Source: Pseudomonas sp. G34 (GTDB lineage Bacteria > Pseudomonadota > Gammaproteobacteria > Pseudomonadales > Pseudomonadaceae). From it: 64,000 bases of DNA. The translations under genes and the position numbers were made by a program. The stretch covers positions 124,001 to 188,000 of the forward strand of contig NZ_JAVHZV010000023.1 in NCBI RefSeq assembly GCF_031119625.1, given 5' to 3'. Below the pieces are notes generated by a model. It worked only from the letters and a program-made list of their open reading frames with translations. It was not told where the DNA came from and did not search any database. Below are positions 16,924-28,816 of this stretch, piece by piece. Position 1 is the first letter of the stretch, and each line of letters starts with the position of its first letter.

Positions 16924-19900
16924 AGCATGAACAGGCTGCGCCCGCAGAATTGCGCCTCGAACTGGTGGGCGGGCATCGGCCGGCCCAGCAGATAGCCTTG
17001 CACTTCGTCGCAGTCGTGGGTGCGCAGGAAGTCGAGCTGCTCCTGGGTCTCCACGCCCTCGGCGATGACCGACATGTTCAGGCTGTGGGCCATGGCGATG
17101 ATGGCGCGGGCGATCTGCCCGTCCTGCTCGCCCTGGGGCAGGCCGTCGACGAAGCTGCGGTCGATCTTCAGCACGTCGATGGGGAACTGCTTGAGGTAGT
17201 TGAGCGACGAGTAGCCGGTGCCGAAGTCGTCGATGGCGATGCACAGGCCCAGGTTCTTCAGGTCGGTGAGGGTCTGCAGCGCGGCGCCGACGTCCTGCAT
17301 GAGGATGCTCTCGGTCAGCTCCAGCTCCAGGCACGCCGCCGGTATGCGGCTGTCGATCAGGATGCGTTCGATGCGCTGGCGCAGGTCGCCGTCGCTGAAC
17401 TGGCGGGCCGAGAGGTTCACCGAGACCTTCGGCACGCGGATCTTGTTGTGGTGCCAGATGCTCATCTGCCGGCAGGCCTCGGCCAGCACCCAGTCGCCGA
17501 CCTGTACCACCAGGCCGAGTTCTTCGAGCACCGGGATGAACGCATCGGGTGCCACCAGGCCGCGCTTGGGATGCTGCCAGCGCAGCAGCGCCTCGACCCC
17601 GGTCAGGCGCTTGCCGTTGCCGGAGAACTGCGGTTGGTAATGGAGCAGGAATTCGCCCTGTTCCAGCGCGTGGCGCAGGTCGCCCTCGAGCTCCAGGCGC
17701 TCCAGGGCGCTGGCGTTCATGGCTGCCTGGTAGAACTGGAAGTTGTTCTTGCCGCGCTCCTTGGCGTGGTACATCGCCGTGTCGGCGTTCTTCATCAGCT
17801 GGCTCGGCTCGTTGCCGTCCTGCGGGCCGAGGGCGATACCGATGCTGGCGGTGACGAAGAACTCGCGACCTTCGAGCACGAAGGCCTGGGCCAGGCTGGC
17901 GAGAATCTGCTCGCCCACGTGGATGGCGCGGTGCAGGGCGGCGTCGCGGCTGGCGCTGGAGCGCAGCAGCAGGGTGAATTCGTCGCCGCCCATGCGCGCC
18001 ACGGTATCGTCCTCGCCCACGCAGGCGGCCAGGCGCACGGCCACGTCCTTGAGCATGCGGTCGCCGGCGGCGTGGCCCAGGGAGTCGTTGATGGGCTTGA
18101 AGCGGTCGAGGTCGAGGAACATCAGCACCACCCACTCGCGGTGCCGTTCGGCATGCTGCAGGGCGGTGTGCAGGCGGTCCTGGAACAGCGTGCGGTTGGG
18201 CAACTGGGTCAGGGCGTCGTAGTAGGCCAGGCGATGGATGCGTTGCTCGCTGGCCTTGCGCTCGCTGATGTCGCTGAAGAAGCACACGTAGCTGACCAGG
18301 TCGCCTTCCTCGTCGTGCACGGCGGTGATGCCGACCCACGCCGGGAAGTTCTCGCCATCGCGGCGCTTGAGCCAGATCTCGCCTTCCCAGGTGCCGCGCT
18401 GGTGCAACTGGTTGAGCACGTAATGCAGGTGGGTGCTCTGCTGGCTGTCGGCGGTGAGCATGCCGGGCAACTGGTCGAGCACCTGTTCGGCGCTGTAGCC
18501 GCTGACCCGGCTGAAGGCATTGTTGACCTGCACGATGTAGCCCGCCGGGTCGGTAACCAGGATCGCCGCGGTGGAGTGCTCGAACACCGTGGCCGCCATG
18601 CGCAGGTCCTTCTCGGCGCGGCGCTGCTGGGTCACGTCGCGGCCCACACCGAGCAGGCCTTCGAACTTGCCATTGTCGTCCCACATCGGCAGCAGGCGCA
18701 GCTCGACGGGAACCTTGCGGCCATCGGCGCGCAGGAAGTCGAGGATGAACACCTGAGGGGTGAGGGTCTCACGCAGCTCGTGCATCTGCTGTTGTATGCC
18801 GAGGGCGCCGCGGATGCGCTCGAGCAAGGCGTATACCACGGCCAGCTGTTGCGGGTTGGTGGCCAGGCTGCCAAAGCCGTTGGCCTGTACCCATGAGGCC
18901 GAATAGCCCAGTACGGTCTGCACCGAAGGGCTGACGTAATTGAGGTTGAGCTGGCTGTCGGTGGAGAAAATCACGTCGCTGATGCTCTCGGCGAGCATGC
19001 GGTAGCGGTGCTCGTTCTCGCGCAGCGATTCGTTGCGGGCGATCTGCCCGGTGATGTCCTTGGCCACGCTGATCAGCCGGCTGACCCAGCCATTGGCGTC
19101 GCGCGCCAGGGCCTGCTCGGTGATGCTGAACCAGTGCCAGGAACCGTCGCGGTGGCGCACGCGCAGCTGCGATTCGAGGAGCACGCCATCGCCCAGCACG
19201 CGTTGCTGGTTGCGCACCCGTTCGTGCAGGTCGTGGTCATCGGGGTGGACGATCAGCTTCCACCAATCGTCGCCCTTGCTCTTTAGCGCGCTGTCGTCGT
19301 AACCCAGGCGGCTGGCGAAGTCGTGGTTGCTGAACAGCAGCGTGCGGGAGGGCAGGTCGGTGACGTACAGGGTGTCCGGCACCGCCCGCACCACCTCGGA
19401 CCAGAAGCGCTCACGCTCGACCAGCGACAGCTCCATGCGCTTGCGGCTGGTGATGTCGCTGATGCTCAGGGCGACCGCGTGCAAATCCTCGGGGCTTTCC
19501 GGCAGGCGCATGACCAGCCACAGGTGGCGGGCCATGCCACTGGCGCCGTCGATATGGCTTTCCAGTTCCAGGTGGCCGCCGCCGTCGAGCAGCGCGGCGC
19601 TGAGCTGGGCGCGGAAACCATCGGCACGCACCGCGCCGCGGTTGATCAGCTGTTCCCAGGCCTGCTCGGTGCTGCTCACGCCGAGCAGGCGCAGGGCGAT
19701 CTGGTTGGTTTCGGTGAAGCGCATGTGGCGCAACAGCTCGCCATGGCGCTGCGGATGGGCCTCCAGCCAGGGTTTCAGTTCGGCGCCGCTGTTGAGGCCC
19801 TGCTCGCGCAGGAAGTGGTAGAGCCCGGCGAGGTCGAGCACGCACAGGGCGGTGCCGGTGCCATCGAAGATGTCCTGGTAGCGGCGGCGGGTTTCCTGCA

Positions 19901-21134
19901 GCACACGGGTGGCCTGCTGCTGCTCGGTCACGTCGCGCAGCACCCAGACGAACCCCTGCTGGCGCTCGGCATCACCGAGGTCGCTGCGGCTGATGGTGAA
20001 CAGGCGGCGCTGGCCGTGCTGGGAGATTTCCACCACGTCGGGGCCCTGATCGCTGTGGAAGGCGGTGGCATGCAGCAGCAACGGATCGAGGCGCGGCAAC
20101 AGCTCGAGCAGGTGCCACTGGCGCGCGTGCCGGGTGTTGAGGCCGAACATCGCCTCGGCCTGGGGGTTGAGGTAGGTCAGCCGGCCGCTGGCGTCGGTGA
20201 CCAGTACCCGCTCCTCGATGGCGCCCAGGGCGCTGGCGGCCTGCTGCAGCGAGCGCCGCGAGGCGGCGTTGAGCGCGTGCAGTTGGCCTTGTTCGCGCAC
20301 CAGGCGATACAGCGCGAACAGGGTGAGCAGGCTGCACAGGGTGAACAGCAGAACCTTGCCGAGCATCTCCGGCAGCACCTGGGCCTGTACCTTGCTGTCG
20401 TCCAGCATCGCGCGCAGCTGCCAGTCGGAACCGGGCAGCGCCTGCAGCAGGATGGTCTGCGCCTGGTTGGCCGCCGTGACCGCGGGGTAACTGTCCTGGC
20501 GGGCGATGAAACCACGCGAATCGGCGATTACCCGTTGGCTGATGGTGTCTTCCAGAAACCAGGACACATTTTCCTGCGGCGCCTTGAGCAGCCAGTCGTT
20601 GAGGGCATCGGCACGCAGCTGCAACGCCCAGTTGCCTTGTTCGATGTGCAGCAGCAGGAAGAGGCGCCCTTCGTCGTGCGGGTCGAAGGCATAGTAGTAG
20701 TGCCGGCCGCCGCCGCGGGCGACCAGTTCGCTGAGCGCCTGGCGCTCGGCGGGCGGCAGCGTGCTTCCCGGCAGTGGCTGGCCGCTGGCGTCCAGGCGCG
20801 TCAGGCTTTGCAGGCTGGGAAACACCACGCGCAGGTTGTCCAGGTAGCGCTCATGCTGCGCGGCCAGGGAGGATTCTTCGGTGGCGTAGAGAACCGCGCA
20901 CCCGGCACCGGCCATCGAGGTCATGCTCAGGCTCAGCTGCTTGGCCAGTTGCTCGCTGACCGCCAGGTTGAGTGCGCGCTGGTTGTCCTTGAGCTGGCGA
21001 AATTCGAACTGCAGTTGCCAGAGCAGCAGCACCATCAGGCCGAGCACCAGCACGATCAGCGTGCCCTTGAGGGATCGGCGCATCGGCGTGATCGTGGTAT
21101 CGCGTTGAGGGCGAATGGTTTCGTCGGCTGACAC
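16920..21134 (-). CDS. morA: MorA-type membrane GGDEF/EAL c-di-GMP regulator
   Basis: A 1404-residue inner-membrane protein that would make and degrade cyclic di-GMP. The known MorA of Pseudomonas (about 1415 residues) controls flagellar timing and biofilm formation and lies next to a glyA gene, as here. Layout: a membrane segment at about 25-45, a periplasmic domain, a second membrane segment at about 258-280, about five PAS-like domains (around 300, 415, 585, 705 and 840), a GGDEF domain with intact ARMGGDEF (about 1048), and an EAL domain with intact GVEALLRW (about 1180), LELTESIL and IDDFGTGYSSL. Both active-site signatures are intact. The position of the usual RxxD inhibitory site reads GEDD. 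The start codon is GTG. It ends 155 bases from the glyA start. Confidence 0.94.
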   Translation of the reverse strand: MSADETIRPQRDTTITPMRRSLKGTLIVLVLGLMVLLLWQLQFEFRQLKDNQRALNLAVSEQLAKQLSLSMTSMAGAGCAVLYATEESSLAAQHERYLDNLRVVFPSLQSLTRLDASGQPLPGSTLPPAERQALSELVARGGGRHYYYAFDPHDEGRLFLLLHIEQGNWALQLRADALNDWLLKAPQENVSWFLEDTISQRVIADSRGFIARQDSYPAVTAANQAQTILLQALPGSDWQLRAMLDDSKVQAQVLPEMLGKVLLFTLCSLLTLFALYRLVREQGQLHALNAASRRSLQQAASALGAIEERVLVTDASGRLTYLNPQAEAMFGLNTRHARQWHLLELLPRLDPLLLHATAFHSDQGPDVVEISQHGQRRLFTISRSDLGDAERQQGFVWVLRDVTEQQQATRVLQETRRRYQDIFDGTGTALCVLDLAGLYHFLREQGLNSGAELKPWLEAHPQRHGELLRHMRFTETNQIALRLLGVSSTEQAWEQLINRGAVRADGFRAQLSAALLDGGGHLELESHIDGASGMARHLWLVMRLPESPEDLHAVALSISDITSRKRMELSLVERERFWSEVVRAVPDTLYVTDLPSRTLLFSNHDFASRLGYDDSALKSKGDDWWKLIVHPDDHDLHERVRNQQRVLGDGVLLESQLRVRHRDGSWHWFSITEQALARDANGWVSRLISVAKDITGQIARNESLRENEHRYRMLAESISDVIFSTDSQLNLNYVSPSVQTVLGYSASWVQANGFGSLATNPQQLAVVYALLERIRGALGIQQQMHELRETLTPQVFILDFLRADGRKVPVELRLLPMWDDNGKFEGLLGVGRDVTQQRRAEKDLRMAATVFEHSTAAILVTDPAGYIVQVNNAFSRVSGYSAEQVLDQLPGMLTADSQQSTHLHYVLNQLHQRGTWEGEIWLKRRDGENFPAWVGITAVHDEEGDLVSYVCFFSDISERKASEQRIHRLAYYDALTQLPNRTLFQDRLHTALQHAERHREWVVLMFLDLDRFKPINDSLGHAAGDRMLKDVAVRLAACVGEDDTVARMGGDEFTLLLRSSASRDAALHRAIHVGEQILASLAQAFVLEGREFFVTASIGIALGPQDGNEPSQLMKNADTAMYHAKERGKNNFQFYQAAMNASALERLELEGDLRHALEQGEFLLHYQPQFSGNGKRLTGVEALLRWQHPKRGLVAPDAFIPVLEELGLVVQVGDWVLAEACRQMSIWHHNKIRVPKVSVNLSARQFSDGDLRQRIERILIDSRIPAACLELELTESILMQDVGAALQTLTDLKNLGLCIAIDDFGTGYSSLNYLKQFPIDVLKIDRSFVDGLPQGEQDGQIARAIIAMAHSLNMSVIAEGVETQEQLDFLRTHDCDEVQGYLLGRPMPAHQFEAQFCGRSLFML

Positions 21135-21463
21135 GTGATGACGTCCTGCAACGGCGGGGTCGAGTAGGCAGGTGGTGCTGCGATAAGGGTGTTCAGGGGC
21201 GTCCGCTTCCCGGGGCGGCTAGCATGCCATAAATATGGCGAAGTGCCAGCCCAGGCGACGAATGTCGCACACTTGCTACTCTTCCTAGTTTGGCGCAGAT
21301 CGCCGAAAATGCCCGGTCACCGCCGTACGGCTCGTCTTCTTGATAGAGGTGCCGCCTGCACGGCCTGGCTCGCTCCCCGGCGCGACATTTCTGCGTTTGC
21401 TTGCCGCGGCGTCTTGGCATAGGGTGCGCGCCATCGTCGCCATTTATTAGTGAGGTCTGAATT
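21135..21463. other. Divergent promoter region between morA and ettA
   Basis: No gene is supported in these 329 bases. Small frames on both strands lack ribosome sites and family features. The region must hold the divergent promoters of morA and ettA; I could not assign -35/-10 boxes with confidence. Confidence 0.5.
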
Positions 21464-23128
<1,665 letters not shown>

Positions 23129-23140
23129 GCGCTGTTGTGG

Positions 23141-23168
23141 AAAACGGAGCCCAAGGGCTCCGTTTTTT
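23141..23168 (+). terminator. Rho-independent terminator of ettA
   Basis: AAAACGGAGCC (23141-23151) pairs with GGCTCCGTTTT, with a short CAAG loop and a T-run. Confidence 0.9.
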
Positions 23169-23243
23169 TATGGCTGCGTTTCCTTGGCGCGGTTTCGACT
23201 TGCCTCCATTTCGATGACCGTAATGTGGCGGTAGCGGACATTT

Positions 23244-23319
23244 GTAGGGTGGACGACGCTTCATCCGTCCACCGCTCTGCAATCGCAATGGTGGATGAAA
23301 AGAGCGTCATCCACCCTAC
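23244..23319. repeat. TAGGGTGGA-type dispersed palindrome, copy 1
   Basis: Ends GTAGGGTGG and CCACCCTAC are inverted, with inner inverted segments GGACGACGCTTCATCC and GGATGAAAAGAGCGTCATCC. A further pair GCGGAC/GTCCGC flanks it (23234-23239, 23329-23334). Close copies are at 31844-31916 and, in opposite orientation, 38819-38908. Confidence 0.85.
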
Positions 23320-23376
23320 GCTGGGAACGTCCGCTCTTGTCTTTTTGCCGTCGATCCACCGATCGGTGCAGTACCT

Positions 23377-23440
23377 GTGGGAGCGGGCGGGGACGCCTAG
23401 GCCATGCCCGCGAAAAATAACGGGCATGGCCCGTTCCCAC
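23377..23440. repeat. GTGGGAGCGGGC-type dispersed palindrome, copy 1
   Basis: The left end GTGGGAGCGGGC and right end GCCCGTTCCCAC are inverted, with an inner pair CATGCCCG/CGGGCATG. A second copy is at 28613-28677. This is a common Pseudomonas REP-like element. Confidence 0.8.
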
Positions 23441-23797
23441 GATAAACACCCATCCACCTTGCGCGCTGTGGCCATTTGATGGGCTGGCGCCCATCCTACA
23501 TGTCGCCCGCCCCAGGTAGGGGCGCCGCCAGCCCCGCAAAATCGAACGCAAGTACCTGGCGCGGTTTGGCTTGAGCTGGCAAGCCGTGCGGGGCGGGTGA
23601 TTGTTTTGGTGCGCAGGGAGGCTGGCTTGGTGCGCTGTCAGGCTGGCTAAAAGGCGCTGTTTTTCAGGGTGTATTTATAACAAAGCACCAAAAAGTTTCA
23701 TAAAGGCGTCATTTTGCCCTTTTTAAGCGCATGGCGTTCTTGCTAGAGTCCCGCCACTTTTCATTGCGCGGCGCAGCAAGACGCCAGGGAGCCTGCC

Positions 23798-25132
<1,335 letters not shown>

Positions 25133-25303
25133 TCGTCATGGGCGCAGCCGGGCAATCCGGCTGCGCTGCCGTGCCGTATTGCGAATAGCTGGTCGCAAGG
25201 TATTGCCACTGTCACATCGCTTAAACACTAGGCGCCGACAATGCCCTCCCGTTGTGGCGCAGGATGGCGCCGCGTTCGTTGAGCGAGTGATGAGAGTGGT
25301 GTC

Positions 25304-25768
25304 ATGAAACAGATCCCGGGAATGCTCGAAGGCGCCATGGCCGTTCGCTTCTACCAGAGCGTGCAGGGGCCGTTTCCCATCGAGATCGGTGCGGCAGTGC
25401 CGGGCTCGAGCATGTCCGCCATCATCAAACCGGCTGCTGGCCTGGTTGCGCTGGACGCGAGGTGCGAAGAAGCCCTCGGCCTGTCGCTGCTCGAGGCAGA
25501 GGCTACCGGCCTGGCCGCCGAGAAGGTCTGCGACCAGCTCAATGCCTTCTACGCCGATCGCCGGGTCAACTGCAGCTGTGTGGCGGAAGTCGAGGCGGTG
25601 CTCCATCTGTTCCAATCCTGCGGCATGGAGCTGGAGTTCTCGCTGTCGACCTTGGATGCCGTGGCGCTGTACCTGCCGGCTGCGCCGGCGCTGGACCAGT
25701 ACCCGGAAAGCATCGCCCGCGACCTGTTCGTGCTGGCCAGGCCGTTCGAGGTTCGGCGTTTGCGCTGA
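25304..25768 (+). CDS. Hypothetical protein resembling a degenerate DEDD exonuclease
   Basis: A 154-residue protein without signal peptide. The stretch PFPIEIGAAVPGSSMSAIIKPAA, the pattern EALGLSLLEAEATGLAAEKVCDQLNAF, and the spacing to CSCVAEVEAVLHLFQSCG recall a family of small DEDD-type 3'-5' exonucleases that read roughly EASG..PIEIG..., HGISRE..., VYCD.... In this protein the acidic residues expected for the active site are missing or changed (N-terminal D/E pair and the later Asp after the Cys). It would thus be inactive or a different protein. The resemblance is by eye only. It lies 171 bases after gdhA on the same strand but probably has its own promoter. Confidence 0.7.
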   Translation: MKQIPGMLEGAMAVRFYQSVQGPFPIEIGAAVPGSSMSAIIKPAAGLVALDARCEEALGLSLLEAEATGLAAEKVCDQLNAFYADRRVNCSCVAEVEAVLHLFQSCGMELEFSLSTLDAVALYLPAAPALDQYPESIARDLFVLARPFEVRRLR

Positions 25769-25790
25769 GCGCATGCCGTTGCTCCGCGCG

Positions 25791-25812
25791 CATCTTTACA
25801 TTGGTAAAGATG
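25791..25812. promoter_or_regulatory. Perfect inverted repeat before the reductase gene
   Basis: CATCTTTA (25791-25798) and TAAAGATG (25805-25812) are a perfect 8-bp inverted repeat with a 6-base spacer. There is no T-run. It could be an operator or the 3' hairpin of the preceding gene. Confidence 0.4.
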
Positions 25813-25825
25813 CGAATTCCTAGTA

Positions 25826-25845
25826 CATGACAATCGTTATCGAAT
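25826..25845 (+). promoter_or_regulatory. Possible Fur box upstream of the PepSY reductase gene
   Basis: GACAATCGTTATC (about 25830-25842) is close to the core GATAATNATTATC of Fur binding sites, in a locally AT-rich stretch about 175 bases before the start at 26016. The gene product type is usually linked to iron uptake, which fits. Match judged by eye. Confidence 0.5.
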
Positions 25846-26015
25846 AGACTCGCGCCCCTCCGGCACGGTTGCCTTTGCCTGCCTCGTTTTCGCCAAGTCC
25901 TGCCTGCCGCTTTTCGGCCATGGGGGATTTGCCTGCCTGATTGCCAGGCTCGAGACATGCGCAGGCCGGCAGCCGGTTCCCTCGTTCGCGGCATCTAGTC
26001 TCAGAGTCGATTGCG

Positions 26016-28538
26016 GTGTTCAAGAAAGCCTTGTTCCAACTGCACTGGTTTTTCGGCATCAGCGCCGGGCTGGTGCTGGCCCTGATGGGCGTGACCGGTG
26101 CGCTGTACAGCTTTCAGGAAGAGATCCTGCTGGTGATCAATCCTGAGATGACGGTGACCGCGCAGCCAGGCGACGTGCTGCCGCCAGGCGAGCTGGTCGA
26201 GCGCTTGCAGGCCGGGGGCCTCAGCGTATCCGGCCTGTATGTCGACACCGAAGGCGGCCAGCCGACGCGGGTGTTCCTGACCCCGCCGCCCGGTGAACGA
26301 CGTGGCGGCGTGCGCTTCGTCGACCCTTACACCGCCGAGCTGTTCGAGGATCCGCGGGGCCTGCAGTTCTTCGGCCTGATGCTGCAGCTGCATCGTTTCC
26401 TGGCCATGGGGCAGAGCGGCCGGCAGATCACTGGCGCCTGCACCATCGCCCTGGTGTTCTTCTGCCTGTCGGGGCTCTACCTGCGCTGGCCACGCAAGCT
26501 GTGGAGCTGGCGCGCCTGGCTGACCTTCGACTGGGCCAAGAAGGGCCGCGCGTTCAACTGGGATCTGCACGCGGTGGTCGGTACCTGGTGCCTGCCGCTG
26601 TACCTGTGCGCGGCGCTGACCGGCCTCTACTGGTCCTATGACTGGTACCGCAGCGGGCTGGAAAGCCTGCTCAGCGATGCGCCGCGTGCGGCCGCCGAAG
26701 GGCGTGGTCGGCGCGGCCCGCCTGTGCACGGCCAGCCCATGCCGGCGGTGGACTACGCCAACCTCTGGCAGGGCATCCAGCGCACGGCGGGCGACACGCT
26801 CAGCGCCTACAGCCTGCAGCTGCCCAATGCGGCCGGCCAGCCGGCGCGGGTGTTCTTCATGCTGCGCGATGCCGAGCACTCGCGCGCCTTCAACCAGATG
26901 CAGCTCGACCCGCTTACGGGCGAAGCCAAGCAGGTCGAGCGTTACGCCGACAAGTCATTCAAGGCGCAGCTGCTGGCCAGCGTCTACGCCCTGCATACCG
27001 GCGAGTATTTCGGCATGCCCGGGCGCCTCCTGATGATGGCTGCCAGCCTGTTGATGCCGTTGTTCTTTATCACCGGCCTGCTGCTGTACCTGGATCGCCG
27101 TCGCAAGAAGCGTGCAGCGCTTGCGGCTCGGCATGCGCTTGGCGGTGGCGAAGGCGGTGAGCCCTGGCTGGTCGGCTTTGCCAGCCAGAGTGGCTTCGCC
27201 GAACAGCTGGCCTGGCAGACCGCCGGGCAGTTGCAGGCCGCCGGCATGGCGGTGGAGGTGCAGCCGCTGGCGCGCATCGATACCGCCAAACTCAGCGCCA
27301 CGCCCCGTGCGCTGCTGGTACTCAGCACCTTTGGCGACGGTGAGGCGCCGGACAGCGCGCGCGGTGTCGAGCGCCAGTGGCTGGCGGCAACCTTGGCACT
27401 GCCCGGCCTGCGTTACGCCGTGCTGGCCCTTGGGGATCGCCAGTACGCACAGTTCTGCGGCTTCGCCCGCCGTGTCGACGCTTGGCTGGCCGCTCGTGGC
27501 GCCCAGCGCCTTGGCGAGCGTATCGAGGTGGACGGCGATGATCAGCACGCGTTGCAGGCTTGGCAGCGGCAGGTGGCCGAGCTGACGGGGGCGCAGCCGC
27601 TTGCCGTGCAGCAGGCGCCGTTCGATGGCTGGGTACTGCGTGAACGGACCTGCCTGAACCCTGGCAGCCAGGGCCAGAGCACCTGGCTGGTTGGCCTGCA
27701 GCCGCCGGCCGAGGCGCAGTGGCAGGCCGGCGACATTCTGGAAATCCTCCCGCGCAATGGCGCGGCGCAGGTGCAACGCTGGCTGCAGGAGCACGGTCTG
27801 CAGGCGCTGCAATCCGTGGTCATCGAGCCGCTCGGCCATACCCTTGGCGAGGCGCTGGCCGCTCGCCAGTTGCCGTACAGCGCCAGTCACCTGGTCGGCC
27901 TGCACGCCCAGGCGCTGCTCGATGCGCTGGTGCCGCTGCCCAGCCGCGAATACTCGATTGCCTCGCTACCTGAAGATGGCGTGCTGGAGCTGATGGTGCG
28001 CCAGCAGTATCTGGCCAATGGTGAGCTGGGCGCTGGTTCGGGCTGGCTCACCGCGCACTTGCCGGTCGGCGAGCAGCTGCTGGCGCGGGTGCGGCGCAAC
28101 AGCGGTTTCCATGCCCCGCAGGATGATCGGCCGATGATCCTGATCGGCAATGGTACCGGGCTCGCCGGCCTGCGCAGCCTGCTGAAAGCGCGCATCGCTG
28201 CCGGTCACGCGCGCAACTGGCTGCTGTTCGGCGAGCGCAACGCCGAGCACGACTTCTACTGCCGAGACGAGCTGCAGGCCTGGCTGGCCGGCTACCAACT
28301 GCAACGCCTAGACCTGGCCTTCTCCCGCGATCAGGCACGGCGTCGCTACGTGCAGGATCGCTTGCGCGAGGCGGCTGATGAACTGCGCGCGTGGATCGAG
28401 GATGGTGCTGCGGTTTATGTGTGCGGCAGCCTGCAGGGCATGGCGGCGGGGGTGGATCAGGTGCTGCGAGAGGTGCTGGGTGACGCCGTTGTCGAGGGGC
28501 TGGTGGAGCAGGGGCGGTATCGGCGGGATGTTTATTGA
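26016..28538 (+). CDS. PepSY-flavodoxin-FNR membrane oxidoreductase (probable siderophore/ferric reductase)
   Basis: An 840-residue inner-membrane flavoprotein. The N-terminal PepSY-type membrane half has helices at about residues 8-30 (FFGISAGLVLALMGVTGALYSF), about 130-155, about 190-210 and about 330-355, with conserved His in QLHW, LHRF, DLHAVVG and YALHTGEYFG, likely haem ligands. A flavodoxin-like domain follows (VGFASQSGFAEQLA, LSTFGDGEAPD, LALGDRQYAQFC), then an FNR domain with REYSIAS for flavin and MILIGNGTGLAGLRSL and FGERNAEHDFYCRDEL for NADPH. Such proteins pass NADPH electrons to the periplasm, typically for iron release from siderophores. The GTG at 26016 is chosen so that the first membrane helix has a short cytoplasmic leader; the frame is open further up. 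A Fur-like site lies upstream. Exact substrate unknown. Confidence 0.88.
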   Translation: MFKKALFQLHWFFGISAGLVLALMGVTGALYSFQEEILLVINPEMTVTAQPGDVLPPGELVERLQAGGLSVSGLYVDTEGGQPTRVFLTPPPGERRGGVRFVDPYTAELFEDPRGLQFFGLMLQLHRFLAMGQSGRQITGACTIALVFFCLSGLYLRWPRKLWSWRAWLTFDWAKKGRAFNWDLHAVVGTWCLPLYLCAALTGLYWSYDWYRSGLESLLSDAPRAAAEGRGRRGPPVHGQPMPAVDYANLWQGIQRTAGDTLSAYSLQLPNAAGQPARVFFMLRDAEHSRAFNQMQLDPLTGEAKQVERYADKSFKAQLLASVYALHTGEYFGMPGRLLMMAASLLMPLFFITGLLLYLDRRRKKRAALAARHALGGGEGGEPWLVGFASQSGFAEQLAWQTAGQLQAAGMAVEVQPLARIDTAKLSATPRALLVLSTFGDGEAPDSARGVERQWLAATLALPGLRYAVLALGDRQYAQFCGFARRVDAWLAARGAQRLGERIEVDGDDQHALQAWQRQVAELTGAQPLAVQQAPFDGWVLRERTCLNPGSQGQSTWLVGLQPPAEAQWQAGDILEILPRNGAAQVQRWLQEHGLQALQSVVIEPLGHTLGEALAARQLPYSASHLVGLHAQALLDALVPLPSREYSIASLPEDGVLELMVRQQYLANGELGAGSGWLTAHLPVGEQLLARVRRNSGFHAPQDDRPMILIGNGTGLAGLRSLLKARIAAGHARNWLLFGERNAEHDFYCRDELQAWLAGYQLQRLDLAFSRDQARRRYVQDRLREAADELRAWIEDGAAVYVCGSLQGMAAGVDQVLREVLGDAVVEGLVEQGRYRRDVY

Positions 28539-28612
28539 GATCCTTGCTCGCGATCTTTCTGGGCAGGCCTGTGGGAAACTTCGAGGCAGAAGCGGACATC
28601 GTTGCTTTACCT

Positions 28613-28677
28613 GTGGGAACGGGCGGGGACGCCCAGTCCATGCCCGTGATTTTTTCGCGGGCATGGCCCGCTCCCAC
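28613..28677. repeat. GTGGGAGCGGGC-type dispersed palindrome, copy 2
   Basis: Left end GTGGGAACGGGC and right end GCCCGCTCCCAC are inverted, with inner CATGCCCG/CGGGCATG. Same family as 23377-23440. It sits between the convergent reductase and dppF genes. Confidence 0.8.
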
Positions 28678-28782
28678 AGATAATCACCAGCCCATCCTGC
28701 GGGAACGACCGGCCGCTCCCGCCACGTCGCCGCCAAAATAGATAAAGCCCGGCAGGACGATCGTGAACAGGCTCTTGGTGCA

Positions 28783-28809
28783 CCGGGCGCAGCGTGAAGC
28801 TGCGCCCGG
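28783..28809 (-). terminator. Hairpin downstream of dppF
   Basis: CCGGGCGCAGC (28783-28793) and GCTGCGCCCGG (28799-28809) form a perfect 11-bp stem with a 5-base loop, 8 bases after the dppF stop on the minus strand. No T-run follows, so termination strength is uncertain. Confidence 0.55.
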
Positions 28810-28816
28810 CGGGCAG

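Larger units (their letters stand above)
23169..23797. other. Long intergenic region with two dispersed palindromes, then gdhA leader
   Basis: No gene is supported in these roughly 630 bases. It holds a TAGGGTGGA-type palindrome (23244-23319), a GTGGGAGCGGGC-type palindrome (23377-23440), and an AT-rich stretch (about 23650-23750) that probably contains the gdhA promoter. Confidence 0.6.

Noticed and set aside
23732..23744. Sigma-54-like promoter (TGGC ... TTGCT) before gdhA
   Set aside because: Only 7 bases separate GG and GC instead of about 10, so the elements are wrongly spaced.
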